Assembly: GCF_042477335.2 (NCBI RefSeq) | Contig: NC_091245.1 | Span: 111,076,501 to 111,140,500 of the forward strand | DNA length: 64,000 nt | Reading direction: 5' to 3' | Source: Ovis canadensis | Taxonomy: Eukaryota > Chordata > Mammalia > Artiodactyla > Bovidae | Part shown: positions 23,247-34,714 of the stretch, piece after piece | How positions within the stretch are numbered: the stretch's first letter is position 1 | Layout of the letters: each line of letters begins with the position of its first letter | Made by a program: the position numbers and the translations under genes | The notes under the pieces: model-generated | Databases searched by the model: none | Told to the model about the DNA's origin: nothing | The model's input: only the letters and a program-made list of their open reading frames with translations

Positions 23247-23585
23247 AAAAAGATGAGAAGTAGAAGTGAAAATCACTCAGCTGTGTCCAACTCTTTGTGA
23301 CCCCATGGACTATACAGTTCATGGAATTCTCCAGGCCAGAATAATGGAGTGGGTAGCCTTTCCCACCTTCAGGGGATTTTCCCAATCCAGGGATAGAACC
23401 CAGGTCTCCCACATTGTGGGCAGATTCTTTACCAGCTGAGCCACAAGGGAAGTCCAAGAATACTAGAGTGGGTAGCCTATGCCTTCTCCAGCATATCTTT
23501 CCAACCCAGGAATCAAACTGGGGTCTCTTGCATTGCAGGCGGATTCTTTACCAACTGAGCTATAGGGAAGCCCCAAAAGATGAGA
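23247..23585 (-). mobile_element. Composite three-part Bov-tA SINE, 11-bp TSD
   Basis: A perfect AAAAGATGAGA repeat (23247-23257 and 23575-23585) brackets one insertion. Reading left to right on + it has a BovA body and tRNA-like head (to about 23454), then a second BovA fragment and second tRNA-like head (23455-23574). It is a head-to-tail SINE multimer rather than two separate insertions. Confidence 0.87.
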
Positions 23586-24304
23586 GAACAGAGTGTATTC
23601 ACAAAACTTAAAAAGGCTTATATAACAAAAATTGTTATAAAAGATAATTTATTCCATTAATAAATTCAAAAATTGGAAGAGAATGTTGAAAAAAGTCTTC
23701 AAGAAAGTGTATCAGAAAGAAGGGAAAAAGTTAGATAATGAAAGAAAGAATACAAAGTGTGAGGATCAATAGAAGAGGTTTAAATGTCCAACACCAGTTT
23801 CAGAGCAATAAAAGAAACAACATCAGTGAAAAGAATATTTCACAATATTAAAGATCATCAGGACTGAGTGATAGCATAGTGGGATAAAAATAACAGAATA
23901 TGTATTGGAAAGTATCATCTTATAATACCGAAATTCTAGGGGTTAAAAAAATGCTAAAAGTTTACAAAAAGAGAAAGGGAGGGGGAAATATCACATTATA
24001 AAGATTGATAATTCAAATGAAATTAGATTTTTTAATAATCACACTAGAAATTAGAGAGCAATGGAGCAATGTCTTCAATATTATAAAGGGCAATTACTTC
24101 TAAGCTAAATTAATATACTCGGCAAACCATTAACAACATATGTGAATATAATAAAGATATTTTCACAAAAGTAATATTTCAAGGAATATATACCCCATAT
24201 TTTGTTTTCAGTATATTATTGAAAAGGTACACCCTCAAAATGAGGGATTCAGGAAATAGGGAAATTAACATTGGCAAAAGTTCAGGAAATCTCAGGATGC
24301 TGGT
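23586..24304. other. AT-rich, no gene recognised
   Basis: About 720 bp. Its A-rich strand bias and its position just before an old L1 suggest decayed L1 sequence, but I cannot align it by eye. Confidence 0.35.
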
Positions 24305-24535
24305 GGCCAGGTATATGAAAAGGTGCTCAATACCCAACCACCAAGGAAATGTGATTTAAAACTACAATGAGATATCACTTCACATGTGTTGGAGTAGCCA
24401 TTATCAAAAAGACAAGAAATAACTAAAGCTGGCAAGGATGAAAAGGGAACCTTTGTTCACTACTGGAGGGAACATAAACTATTTACAGCCACTGTGGAAA
24501 ACAGCATGGAGGTTCCTCAAAAAATTGAAAATAGG

Positions 24536-24968
24536 GACTTCCCTGGTGGTCCAGGGTCTTCCCTGGTGGCTCAGCTGGTAAAGAATTCACCTGCAGTGTG
24601 GAAGATCCCTGGGTTCTATCCCTTGGTTGGGAAGATCCCCTGGAGAAGTGAACAGCTACCCACTCCAGTATTCTGGCCTGGAGAATTCTATGGACTGTAT
24701 AGTCCATGGGATCTCAAAGAGTCAGACACGACTGAGCTACTTTCACTTTCTGGTAGTCCAGTGGTTAAGAAACTGCCTTCCAATGCAGGGGATACAGGTT
24801 TTATCCTTGGTGGAGGAACTAAGATCCCACATTCTGTGGAGTAACTAAGTCCACGTGCTGCAACTAGAGAGCCTATGCATCACAACTATTGAACCTATAC
24901 ACTTTTTAGCATGTGCCCCAGAACTGGAGACACCCCGTCATGCTACAACTAAAGAAAAAGCCAGCACA
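24536..24968 (+). mobile_element. CHR-type SINE inside old L1
   Basis: GGGACTTCCCTGGTGGTCCAG on the left continues on the right of the nested SINE as AGTCCAGTGGTTAAGAAACTG, then CTAAGATCCCACATTCTGTG and the CAACTAGAGAGCC tail. This is the tRNA-derived cetartiodactyl CHR pattern. Confidence 0.78.
24543..24761 (+). mobile_element. Bov-tA SINE nested in the CHR SINE
   Basis: It is flanked by CTGGTGGTCCAG (24543-24554) and CTGGTAGTCCAG (24750-24761), both from the host CHR element. It is therefore the youngest of three nested layers. Confidence 0.88.
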
Positions 24969-25699
24969 CCAGCATTATTCACAATAGCCAAGATGTGGAA
25001 ACATTCTAAGCATACATCAACAGATGAATGAATAAAGAAAACGTGGGAGAATTTAAACTCATCTGTATACACACATACATACACAGTGGAATATTATTAA
25101 GCCATACAAAAGGAGGAAATCATGGTATTTACAACAGGATGAATAAACCTGGAGGATATTATGCTAAGCCTAAGTGAAATAAACCTAATACAGAAGTATA
25201 AATACAATATGATCTCACTTTTATGCAGTATCCAAAAAATGTTGAACTCACTAAAGCAGAGAGTAGAATGGTGGTTGCCAGGGGCAGAGAGAAAAGGGGA
25301 ACATGTTGGTCAAAGGGTACAAGTTTTCATTATAAGTCAGTTGTATAGTTTGGTGACTATAGTTAATGCTTTATTGAATACTTGAAATTTGCCAAGAAAA
25401 TTGATCTTTAAGTGTTCTTAGTACATAAGAACAACAACAACAAAAAAGGTAATTGTATGAGGCTATGGATGTGTGAATAATCTTGACTGTGGTAATCATT
25501 CACAATGTAAATATGTATCAAATCATCACATTGTAACATTCTAAATATATACCATTTCTGTCTATTATAATTTAGTAAGTGTGGGGGATGGGAGGACTCC
25601 TGGTGAGGGAAAGCTCCAGGATTACAGCAGCAGACCTACAGAGCAACCAAGAGTTGGATTGGCAAATGTGGGAAGAGATGACCTTAATATGAAAAGAAA

Positions 25700-25832
25700 C
25701 TGAGAATTTCCCAACAGTCCAGTGGTTAGGACTAGATTCTCTCACTTCCAGCCCCCTGGTTCAATCCATGGTCAGGGAAGTAAAATCCTGCAAGCCATGC
25801 AGTGTGGCCAAAAATAAGATTAAAAGAAACTA
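25700..25832 (+). mobile_element. CHR-type SINE
   Basis: The order is ATTTCCCAACAGTCCAGTGG, CCCCTGGTTCAATCCATGG, CAGGGAAGTAAAATCCTGC, ATGCAGTGTGGCCAAAAA. Confidence 0.75.
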
Positions 25833-25908
25833 ACTAGGAGTCCAACTAACAAGACAGATAGATAGACAGATTAATGTGACTTGGGAATATTATCTGATAT
25901 GTTTGACT

Positions 25909-26019
25909 ATATCTAACTATGTTGTTGTTCAGTAGCTAAGTCATGTCTGACTCTTTGAAACCCCATGAATTGCACATTCATATTCATGAACTGCATATGC
26001 ATATTCATATCTAACTATG
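25909..26019 (-). mobile_element. 85-bp BovA-derived micro-insertion, 13-bp TSD
   Basis: The perfect repeat ATATCTAACTATG (25909-25921 and 26007-26019) brackets only about 85 bp. It holds the 3' end of BovA in reverse (TTGTTGTTCAGTAGCTAAGT to AAACCCCATGAATTG), then 35 bp of filler with repeated CATATTCAT units. Confidence 0.8.
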
Positions 26020-26410
26020 GAAGAAGGTTTTGTTGTTCTGGTGGAAGATCAGAGGCTGCTGGATTAACTACAGCTACTTGAAGACTAAACAAATGAACTT
26101 GTCAACTGAAAAAGTTACACAGCCTAAAAGTTGAGAACTATATTATATTTGGTGGAAAAAACCGAAGACTTAAACCCAGGACTCAGCCTCTCAGATATCC
26201 CTGAGAGACTACTCCAAAGAGGTAAGAAAGGAGCCAGGATATGTAAGAATTTTTGCAACAAAGATCAGGTGGTAGGAGCTTTGAAACATTATTGTTAATT
26301 AAAGAAAACTGAATATTTCAAGTTAAGGAATTTAGTGCTTTTCTATGTATGGGCCCATGGAAGAGTCTGGACTCACTTAAATCATCCTTTTGATATACAC
26401 CTTATCATCC

Positions 26411-26420
26411 AGAGTCATGC

Positions 26421-26460
<40 letters not shown>
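26411..26460. repeat. (TG)n microsatellite
   Basis: About 20 TG units, with one TTTG break, directly abut the 3' end of a reverse-orientation SINE. Confidence 0.97.
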
Positions 26461-26463
<3 letters not shown>

Positions 26464-26668
26464 CTAAGTTGCTTCAGTCATATCCAACTCTTTGCAACCC
26501 CATGGACTGTAGTCTACCAGGCTCCTCTGTCCATGGGATTCTCCAGGCAAGAAAACTGGAATGGGTTGCTGTGCCCTCCTCCAGGGGATCTTCCTGACTC
26601 AGGGATCAAGGGTCTCCTGGATTGGCAGGCAGGTTCTTGACCACTAGTGACACCTGGGGAACCCCATC
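26461..26668 (-). mobile_element. Bov-tA SINE
   Basis: Reverse orientation: GCTAAGTTGCTTCAGTCATA start, AGGCAAGAAAACTGGAATGG body, and ACACCTGGGGAACCCC at the tRNA-like head end. Confidence 0.9.
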
Positions 26669-27157
26669 CATGGCCAGTATTCATTTTTTCCCTGTTACCA
26701 GTCCCTTCAGAGAGCATGGTTGGGGTGGGGGTGGCTGTGGTGGCTGAGACTTGGCAGGAGGCGTTCTGTTTCCATCCCATGTTCCCTCAGGGCCCATCCC
26801 TGGGGGTGGCTGTAATGTGCTGGCTTGATGGCAGCAACATCCTTTGTTCACTGATATGGCAGGCATTATTTTTCTTCACAGACTCAATTACTAAAATTTA
26901 GCAAGAAAACAATAATTGCACTGGAAGAGATGTACACTTATGACTTGCTGCATGGCTCAGCTGTAATATTTGCATATTATAATAATGTACGCTCTGAAAA
27001 TAGATTAATTTTCGCTGGGAGTATGTCAAGAGGAGAAGTATTCGCACATGTTTGTCTTCATGTGTAAAAATGCTGGTGTTGTAAATGAGCTAGGAATAGA
27101 TAATGTCTAAAATTTAGGAATTAAGAAATACTATTACATGCATTTTATATATATTAT
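26669..27157. other. No gene or repeat recognised
   Basis: This is 490 bp. The 26647-26901 open frame is low in motifs and I do not support it as a gene. Confidence 0.45.
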
Positions 27158-27548
27158 AACTGAAGAATTGATGCTTTTAAACTGTGGTGTTGGAGAAGAC
27201 TCTTGAGAGTCCCTTGGACTGCAAGGAGATCCAACCAGTCCATTCTGAAGAAGATCAGTCCTGGGATTTCTTTGGAGGGAATGATGCTAAAGTTGAAGCT
27301 CCAGTACTTTGGCCACCTCATGTGAAGAGCTGACTCATTGGAAAAGACTCTGATGCTGGGAGAGATTGGGGGCAGAAGGAGAAGGGGACGACAGAGGATG
27401 AGATGGCTGGATGGCATCAACGACTCGATGGACATGAGTCTGAGTGAACTCCGGGAGTTGGTGATGGACAGGGAGGCCTGGCGTGTTGCAATTCATGGGG
27501 TCGCAAAGAGTCGGACACGACTGGTCAACTGAACTGAACTGAACTGAA
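27158..27548 (+). mobile_element. BovB 3'-end fragment
   Basis: It runs from the RIDAF-LWCWRRLLRVPWTARRSNQ codons to a four-unit GAACT tail. It is a 390-bp 5'-truncated insertion close to the consensus of the other copies, so probably young. Confidence 0.93.
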
Positions 27549-28099
27549 CAGAAATATGGAGGTTAATAACATAGAAACAGGGAAGAGTTGAAAATAGTGC
27601 TTCTATGAAACAAGAATTATGGGTGGATGCACAAAGTATTTTAATAATGTACTATTTTGTACTTTTAATTCTACACTTGAATTATTTACCAAAAATAAAA
27701 TTAAATTGTAAAAATTAAGATTAACTATTAGATAAACTATTAGATAACTATTAGATAAACAGAAAGTTATATATATATATATATATAACTTTCTAACCAG
27801 AAAATGGAACAAACTAATCAGTCAAACAAAAAGATTCATTGAGAAACAGAGATTAAGAAATCTTAGTGCATGGAAAATACAAAATAAGATGGCAGTAATG
27901 TTTAATAACCTCTAATTATAATAAATGTGACTGAATTAAGCTAATCAATTATAATACAGAGGCTCTGAGATTGGGTTTTAATAATCTACACTACACTATT
28001 AAAATAATATGTCACAGGTTGAAAATGAAGAAGTTGAAGTGTTATCCAGGAAAATACTGACCAAAAGAAAATTGATATAACATTATGATTATCAGACAA
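27549..28099. other. AT-rich spacer with palindrome
   Basis: No gene is seen. It contains three tandem CTATTAGATAA units at about 27722-27760 and, directly after, a perfect palindrome (separate entry). Confidence 0.5.
27761..27794. repeat. 34-bp perfect palindrome around (AT)n
   Basis: AGAAAGTTATATATATA is followed exactly by its reverse complement, giving arms of 17 bp and no spacer. It could extrude as a cruciform. It probably grew from an AT microsatellite, but the matching AGAAAGTT / AACTTTCT ends are not explained by that alone. Confidence 0.95.
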
Positions 28100-30712
28100 A
28101 ACATCTTTCTAAGTGAAAACTTCAGCACTGATGCCAAAGAAGCTGAAGTTCAACAATTCTATGAAGACCAACAAGACCTCTTAGAACTAACAACAAAAAA
28201 AGATGTCCTTTTCATCACAGGGGACTGGAATGCAAAATTAGGAAGTCAAGATATATCTGGAATAACAGGAAATTATGGCCTTGGAGTACAAAATGAAGCA
28301 GGGCAAAGGCTAAGAGCTTTGCCAAGAGAACACATTGGTCATAGCAAATGCTCTCTTCCAACAACACAAGAGACAGTTCTACACATGGACATCACCAAAT
28401 GGTCAGTACCAAAATCAGACTGATTACATTTTTTGCAGCTGAAAATGGAGAAGCTCTATACAGTCAGCAAAAAAAAGACCTGGACCAGGCTGTGGCTCAA
28501 ATCAACAGCTTCTTATTGTGGAATTCAAGCTCAAGTTGAAGAAAGTAGGGAAAACTACTAGGCCATTCAGGTATGACCTAAATCAAATCTCTTATGATTA
28601 TATAGTAGAGATGATGAATAGATTCAAGGGACTAGATCTGGTAGACGGAGTGCCTGAAGAACTATGGGCAGAGGTTTGTAACACTGTACAGCAGGTAGTG
28701 ACCAAAACCATTCCCAAGAAAAAGAAATGCAAGAAAGCAAAGTGATTGTCTGAGGAGGCCTTACAAATAGCTGAAAAAAGAAAAGAAGTAAAAGACAAAG
28801 GAGAAGGAAAAGATATACCCATCTGAATGCAGAGTTCCAGAGAATAGGAAGGAGAGATAAGAAAGCCTTCTTAAGTGAACAACACAAAGAAACAGAGGAA
28901 AACAGTAGAATGGAAAAGACTAGAGATGTCTTTAAGAAAATTGGAGATACCAAGGGAATGTTACATGCAAAGATAGGCACAATAAAGGACAAAGGCAGCA
29001 AGGACCTAACAGAAGCAGAAAGGATTAAGAAAAGATGGCAAGAGCCAACAGAAGAACTGTACAAAAAAAGTTCTTAATGACCCAGATAACCACAATGATG
29101 TGGCCACTCAACTAGAGCCAGACATCTTGGAGTGTGAGGTCAAGTGGGCCTCAGAAAGCATCACTATGAACAAAGCTAGTGAAGGTGATGGAATTCCTAC
29201 TGAGGTATTTCAAATCCTAAAAGACGATACTGCTAAAGTGTTGTACTCATTTTGACAGCAAATTTGTATTCATTTTGACAACAAATTTGGAAAACTCAGC
29301 AGTGGCTACAGGACTGGAAAAGGTCAGTTTTTATTCCAATCTCAAAGAATGGCACAGCCAAAAAATATTCAAATTGCCATATAATTGCCCTCTTTTCATA
29401 TGCTAGCAAGATTATGCTCCAAATCCTTAGCTATGCTTCAGCAGTATGTGAACTGAGAAATTCCAGATGTACAAGCTGAATTTAGAAAAGGTAAAGGATC
29501 CAGAGATCAAATTGCCAACATACTCTAGATCATAGAAAAAGCAAGGGAATTCCAACCAAAAACATCTACTTCTGCTTCACTAGACCATAGAAAAAGCAAC
29601 AAAATTCCAAGAAGAAACATCTATTTCTACTTCACTGACTATGCTAAAGCCTTTGACTCTGGATCACAACAAACTGCGGAATATTTTTAAAGAGATGGGA
29701 ATACAAGACCACATTACCTGACTCCTGAGAAACTTGTATGCAGAACAAGAAGCAACAGTTAGAACCAGACATGGAACAACGAACTGGTTCAAAATTGGGA
29801 AAGGAAGGAATACATCAAGGCTGTATATTGTCACTCTGCTTGTTTAACTTATATGCAGAATACATCATGTGAAATGCCAGGCTGGATGAAGCACAAGCTG
29901 GAATCAAGATTGTGGGGAGAAACATAAATAACCTTAGCTATGCAGATGACACCATCTTTATGGTAGAAAGTGTGGAGGAATTAAAGAGCCTCTTGAGGAA
30001 GGTGAAAGAGGAGAGTGAAAAAACTGGGTTAAAACTCAACATTTCAAAAAATGAAGATCATGGGATCTGGTCCCATCACTTCATGCAAATAGATGGGGAA
30101 ATGTGGAAACAGTGTCAGATTTCATTTTCTTAGGCTCAAAAATCAATGCAGAGGGTGACTGCAGCCATGAAATTTAAAGATGCTTGCTCCTAGGAAGGAA
30201 AGCTATGACAAACTTAGACTGTGTATTAAAAAGCAGAGACATCACTTTGCCAACAAAAGTCTGTCTAGTCAAAGCTATGGTTTTTCCAGTAGTCATGGAT
30301 GGATGTGAGAGTTGGACCATAAAGAAGGCTGAGTGTGGAAGAATTAATGGTTTTGAACTGTGGTGCTGGAGAAGACTTTTGAGAGTCCCTTGGACTGCAA
30401 GGAGATCTAACCAGTCAATCCTAAAGGAAATCAACCCTGGATATTTATTGGAAGGATTGATGCTAAAGCTGAAGCTCCAATTCTTTGGCCACCTGTTGCA
30501 AAGAGCCGACTGACTCACTGGAAAAGCCCCTGATGCTGGGAAAGATTGAGGTAAAGGGGAATAGGAGGAGACAGAGGATGCGATGGTTGGATGGCATCGC
30601 TGACAATGGACATGACTTTGAGCAAGCTCAGTGAGATAGTAAAGGACAGGGCAGTTTGGCATGCTACAGTTCATGGGGTCACAAATGGTCAGACATGACC
30701 CAGCGACTGAAA
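28100..30712 (+). mobile_element. BovB LINE, old and decayed
   Basis: It includes part of the endonuclease (DWNAKLGSQ and GLGVQNEAGQRL codons at 28224-28310), the linker, RT with YADDT (about 29939) and the C-terminal block, ending near 30712. The frame is broken many times. Two internal direct duplications are visible: about 24 bp at 29244-29290 and about 60 bp at 29520-29635 (AGAAAAAGCAA and ACATCTATTTCT units). Confidence 0.9.
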
Positions 30713-31003
30713 ATGACAAGATGAAAATCACTAAGGGACTTACATTGTTGATAAATGTAACAATTCACCAGGAAGGTATTCCATTCATGAACTTATAAGA
30801 TCCTAGCAGCATAGCTTCAAAACGTATATGCAAAAAAACAATTAAACTACAGGGATAAACTGACAAACACCCATAGTAGATGATACTTCTACACATTTCT
30901 TTTGGACTAATAAAATAATCAATGAGTTAATAGGATTACAACAGTTATGACAAGTAACAAGCTTAGCTTAATACTCTAACATTTATGCATAGACTGTTCA
31001 ATC

Positions 31004-31224
31004 TTTTGACCCTAGTGAAGTGAAAGATGGTTAGTCATGTCCGACTATTTGCCACCTCATGTGATATACATTCCATGGAATTCACCAGGCCAGAATACTG
31101 GAATGGGTAGCTGATCCCTTCTCCAGGGGATCTTCCCAACCCAGGAATTGAACTAGGGTCTCTTGCATTGCAGGCAGATTCTTTACCAACTGAGCTATCA
31201 GGGAAGCCTGATATTTTGACCCTA
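31004..31224 (-). mobile_element. Bov-tA SINE with TSD
   Basis: A reverse copy flanked by TTTTGACCCTA at 31004-31014 and 31214-31224. Confidence 0.93.
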
Positions 31225-31354
31225 AGGATGCCTCAACAAATTCTGAGACAAGGGTATTATACAAATAGTTTTCATGGAAACAATGCTATAAAATAAGAAA
31301 TCAATAAAAGAAAGTATCCAAACTTTCCATTACCCCTCCTATAGTATTGAAGAT

Positions 31355-31610
31355 TTATTTTATAAACACTTGTATAGCACTTACTATATGCCAGCCATTA
31401 TTCTAAGAACTTTCAAATATTTACTCATTCAATCTTCACAACGGTTGTTTGAGGTCAATACTATTGTTCTTCACATTTTACAAATAAGGAAATTTAGGCA
31501 CAGAGGGGAGGGCCATATGCCCAAAGTCACCTATAGCAATGGCAGATGGATCACAAACCCAGGCACCCTGACTCCAGGATCTGAGCTCTTTGGTATTAAG
31601 TGTATTATCC
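31355..31610 (-). mobile_element. MIR SINE
   Basis: Reverse orientation: ACTTACTATATGCCAGCCAT, TTACTCATTCAATCTTCAC, ACATTTTACAAATAAGGAAA, CCCAAAGTCACCTATAGCAA, AAACCCAGGCACCCTGAC. Confidence 0.87.
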
Positions 31611-31692
31611 TAAATAAACAGCTAATTAAAGATAAAATAAAAACAGAAACTTAAAATTATATAGTACAATTCAACAATAGCACTGTACATCA

Positions 31693-32226
31693 AAATGAAT
31701 AAGGTAAATTTGAATCAGTTCTCAGAAAGAAATTTATAACCTTATAATATTTACTGTAAAGCAAGAGCAAAAAAATATTTTAATTCAAGAAGCTTAAAAA
31801 AGAAAAATAAACTCAAAGAAAGTTGAAACAAATAATAATGAAATAAAGTTAAATTACTAAAGCAAGTATGAAATAATTGTTGTTATTCAGTTGCTGAGTC
31901 ACGTCTGATTCTTTGTAATCCCCATGGACTGCAGTAATAGTAAATGTGATCCCCATGAACTGCATTCTAGTAAATATTATAAGGCTATAAATTTCTTTCT
32001 GAGAACTTCTTCAGATTTACCTTGTTCATTTAATTGTAATGCTGGAGAGGACTCTTGAGAATCCCCTGGACTGCAAGGAGGTCAAACCAGTTAATCCTAA
32101 AGGAAATCAACCCTGAATATTCATTGGAAGGACTGATGCTGAAGCTGAAGCTCCAATACATTGGCCATCTGAAACAAATAATAATGAAATAAACTTAATT
32201 AAAATACTAAAGGAAATATAAAATAG
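31693..32226. repeat. Patchwork with inverted and direct repeats
   Basis: Bases 31693-31756 recur as the reverse complement at 31969-32032, a 64-bp inverted repeat at roughly 90% identity by eye. Bases 31825-31876 recur in direct orientation at 32171-32226. Between them lie a BovA 3' scrap (31877-31945, reverse), a partial tandem duplication of it, and a 138-bp BovB piece (32033-32170, + strand). The order fits one insertion event after 31876, built from several templates and ending with a copy of the target. Confidence 0.82.
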
Positions 32227-33300
32227 AAACAAAAAATTGATCTTTGGAAAGATTAACTGAAAAATATTGTCTCTAACAACTATGATAAATTGGAGAGATA
32301 TAATTAAAAAATCAAATGGTAAAAAAGATAAGAGGGCAGATACAAATGAGTAAAATAATTATAAAAGCATACCATGAACAACTTTTTATTAATCTACTTG
32401 AAAAAGAATGCAAAGTGGGAAAATTCAGAAGAAGATATAAATTACTATAACTATACCATGAAGTAATGGAAAGTTTACTTGAATAATAATCCTTAAAAAT
32501 TGAAATAAAGGAAAATCTATTCTCTCACAAAACAAGCAAGCAACAACAAAAAAGACATCAGGCTCAGAGCACAGAAAAGAAGTAAAATCTCCCCAGCATT
32601 TAAACAGGTTGCTGATTGAAAACTTTTGGTACCAAAGTTAAAGTAGGAAATGATAATTATCGACCAATAAGGAATGAATAAAAAAATAGCAACCTGAATT
32701 CAACAGTGTATAAAAAGAACAAGCAGAGTTTTCTTTTAAAATGAATAAATCAACATCAGAACAGTCTATTACTGTAGAAAGAAAGCATATTAAATGGGGA
32801 GGGTGGTGGAAGGGATGTTCAGGGTTGGGAACTCATGTACACCTGTGGTGGATTCATGTCAATGTATGGCAAAACCAATACAGTATTGTAAAGTGAAAAA
32901 ATAAAATTAAACAAAAAAGAAAAATAAATAAATAAAAAATAAAAAGAAAGAAAGCATACTAACCAATTAAAGAAAGAAAGCACATTAAAGAATAAAAAGC
33001 GTACAAATTATATCAGTGGATACAGAAAAGGAATGAGGCCATTGAACAAACTGTTAGTGATGAACTTGCAAACAAAGCAGGAATAGAAGAGAACTTTCTT
33101 AATGTAATAAAGTTTGTCTGTCTAAGATTTACAACAAGCATCACATTTAATGGTCACTGAAACATGAGAAGCATTTGAATTAAATTTGTAAAAAGACAAA
33201 AAGGCCTCTATAACTGCCTTTATTCAATCCTGTATTATAGTTCATAATTAATGCAATAAATCAAAAGAGGTAAGAGATATAAAAAAATCAGAATGGAAAA
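32227..33300 (+). mobile_element. Decayed L1 ORF2 sequence (probable)
   Basis: It is A-rich on the + strand, with phrases that align by eye to L1 RT. AACCTGAATTCAACAGTGTATAAAAAG occurs near 32690. GTGGATACAGAAAAGGAATG then GCAGGAATAGAAGAGAACTT occur near 33016-33097, matching the GCAAACTAGGAATAGAAGG region of other L1s. It is far too mutated to code. A young L1 scrap lies inside (32790-32944). Confidence 0.55.
32776..32958 (+). mobile_element. 155-bp ruminant L1 3'-end insertion, TSD
   Basis: AGAAAGAAAGCATA (32776-32789 and 32945-32958) brackets only the last 155 bp of ruminant L1 (GGATTCATGTCAATGTATGG, AATACAGTATTGTAAAGTG, A-rich tail). It is an extreme 5' truncation. Confidence 0.85.
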
Positions 33301-34151
33301 GACAAAACTTCCCAAATATACCAATGATGTACTCACTCCTTTTTCAGAAAAACAACAAACAGACAAAAAAACCCACCAAACTTCCATCCACTCAAGATTT
33401 TTCAGTCTTTTTCAGATATGTACCATAAGAGTCATATATTTTTTAAAAGTCATTTCTCAGTTCATAATTTCAATATCAGGGTTTCTCTTCCTTTCTCATG
33501 GGTTTCAACTCCATTTCTATTTCTAATTCCAGAGATACATATTTAAACAGAACTACCAGAAAGACTGTGAAGAATAGACATTGATTAATAAGGTCCAAGA
33601 TTTAATGATTATTTTAAAGTCTTGCTAAGATTTGCTGCCAAGCGTTAAGCCTTCCTTTAGCTGCTCCCTAAAGGATTTCAAACAGTTCTAATGAGGCTAT
33701 GCACTGGTCATTCCCAAGTTGTAATAAATACGCTATATATCTATTTCTTAGCTCTAGGTCTCTGGGCCTTAATGGCTTATGAGTCTGAGTATTTGCAGTT
33801 TCTCTAGGATAAATGTTTGAGGGCCTTGAAAGAGATTTTTTGGAACTGAACCAAATGCCTAGCAACTATCCCATGCTGTCAGCCTCTCTCAGTTTACTTG
33901 GCTTATCAAAGACACCACAATGAATTGCCTTGCTTTCGGGTATTCGTTCCTCAGTCCACTGGTGTTTAGGAAAGGAACCTTTCCTACTTTTGGTGTCTCT
34001 AAGAGAAAGGCATAAGCAGGGTACCAGAACTAGGGATTAGAAGAATCCAAGTTCCAATGGAACCTGGTAGAATTGATATCTGATTCTCCTTCAACCCCTG
34101 GAAAGGCCCATATTAGGCTGACATTATAAAAGGCAGACAAGGCTGGGCCTA
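33301..34151. other. No gene or repeat recognised
   Basis: This is 850 bp of unique-looking sequence. The two 65-77-codon open frames in it show no motif. Confidence 0.45.
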
Positions 34152-34352
34152 CCATCACTCAGTCATGTCCAACTCTTGCAACCCCATGGACTGTAGCCTT
34201 CCAGAATCCTCTGTCCATGGGATTCTCCAGGCAAGAATACTTGAGTGGGTTGCCATTTCCTTCTCCAGGGGATCTTCCCAACTCAGGGATCAAACCTGGG
34301 TCTCCTACATTGCAGGCAGATTCTTTACAGACTGAGCCACCAGGGAAGCCAA
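34152..34352 (-). mobile_element. Bov-tA SINE
   Basis: Reverse orientation: ACTCAGTCATGTCCAACTCT start, CAGACTGAGCCACCAGGGAA end. Confidence 0.93.
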
Positions 34353-34714
34353 GCAAATGCTTAAATTCTGGGAAAGAGAAAGAGGGCAAATGCAGGAAGA
34401 ACTCCAATGGGGGCCTTCCATCTCATCTCACTCAAGGAGAAAGCACTCAGCTTTTCCTGTGTAATGCATAGAGATGCTGGTAGCTTATGGTGAATAATGT
34501 CTGATTTGTGATCTCCAAAGAAGAAGATTTAGCTTCAGGACCAGGGGCCAGGGTTAATCACTCAAGAGCTTTTGTGTAGCAGTTTTATTAAAGTGAAAAA
34601 GGAACAGAGAACGCTTCTGCCATAGACATCAGGAGGGGGACAGAGAGTGCCCCCCCCCCGGCTAGTTTTAGTAAGGAAGCTGTCTACTTTTTCAGTTGGT
34701 TATTACAGTAAATC
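34353..34714. other. No gene recognised; C run
   Basis: This 360-bp stretch holds a run of ten C at 34651-34660. Confidence 0.5.

Larger units (their letters stand above)
24305..25575 (+). mobile_element. Old mammalian L1 3' end with nested SINEs
   Basis: ORF2-end sequence (GATATCACTTCACATGTG, ACAGCATGGAGGTTCCTCAA) runs to 24535. It resumes at about 24969 with AGCATTATTCACAATAGCCA and continues through GGTGGTTGCCAGGGGCAGAG to a 3' end near 25575. The UTR is of the L1M type, older than the ruminant-specific L1. Confidence 0.82.
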
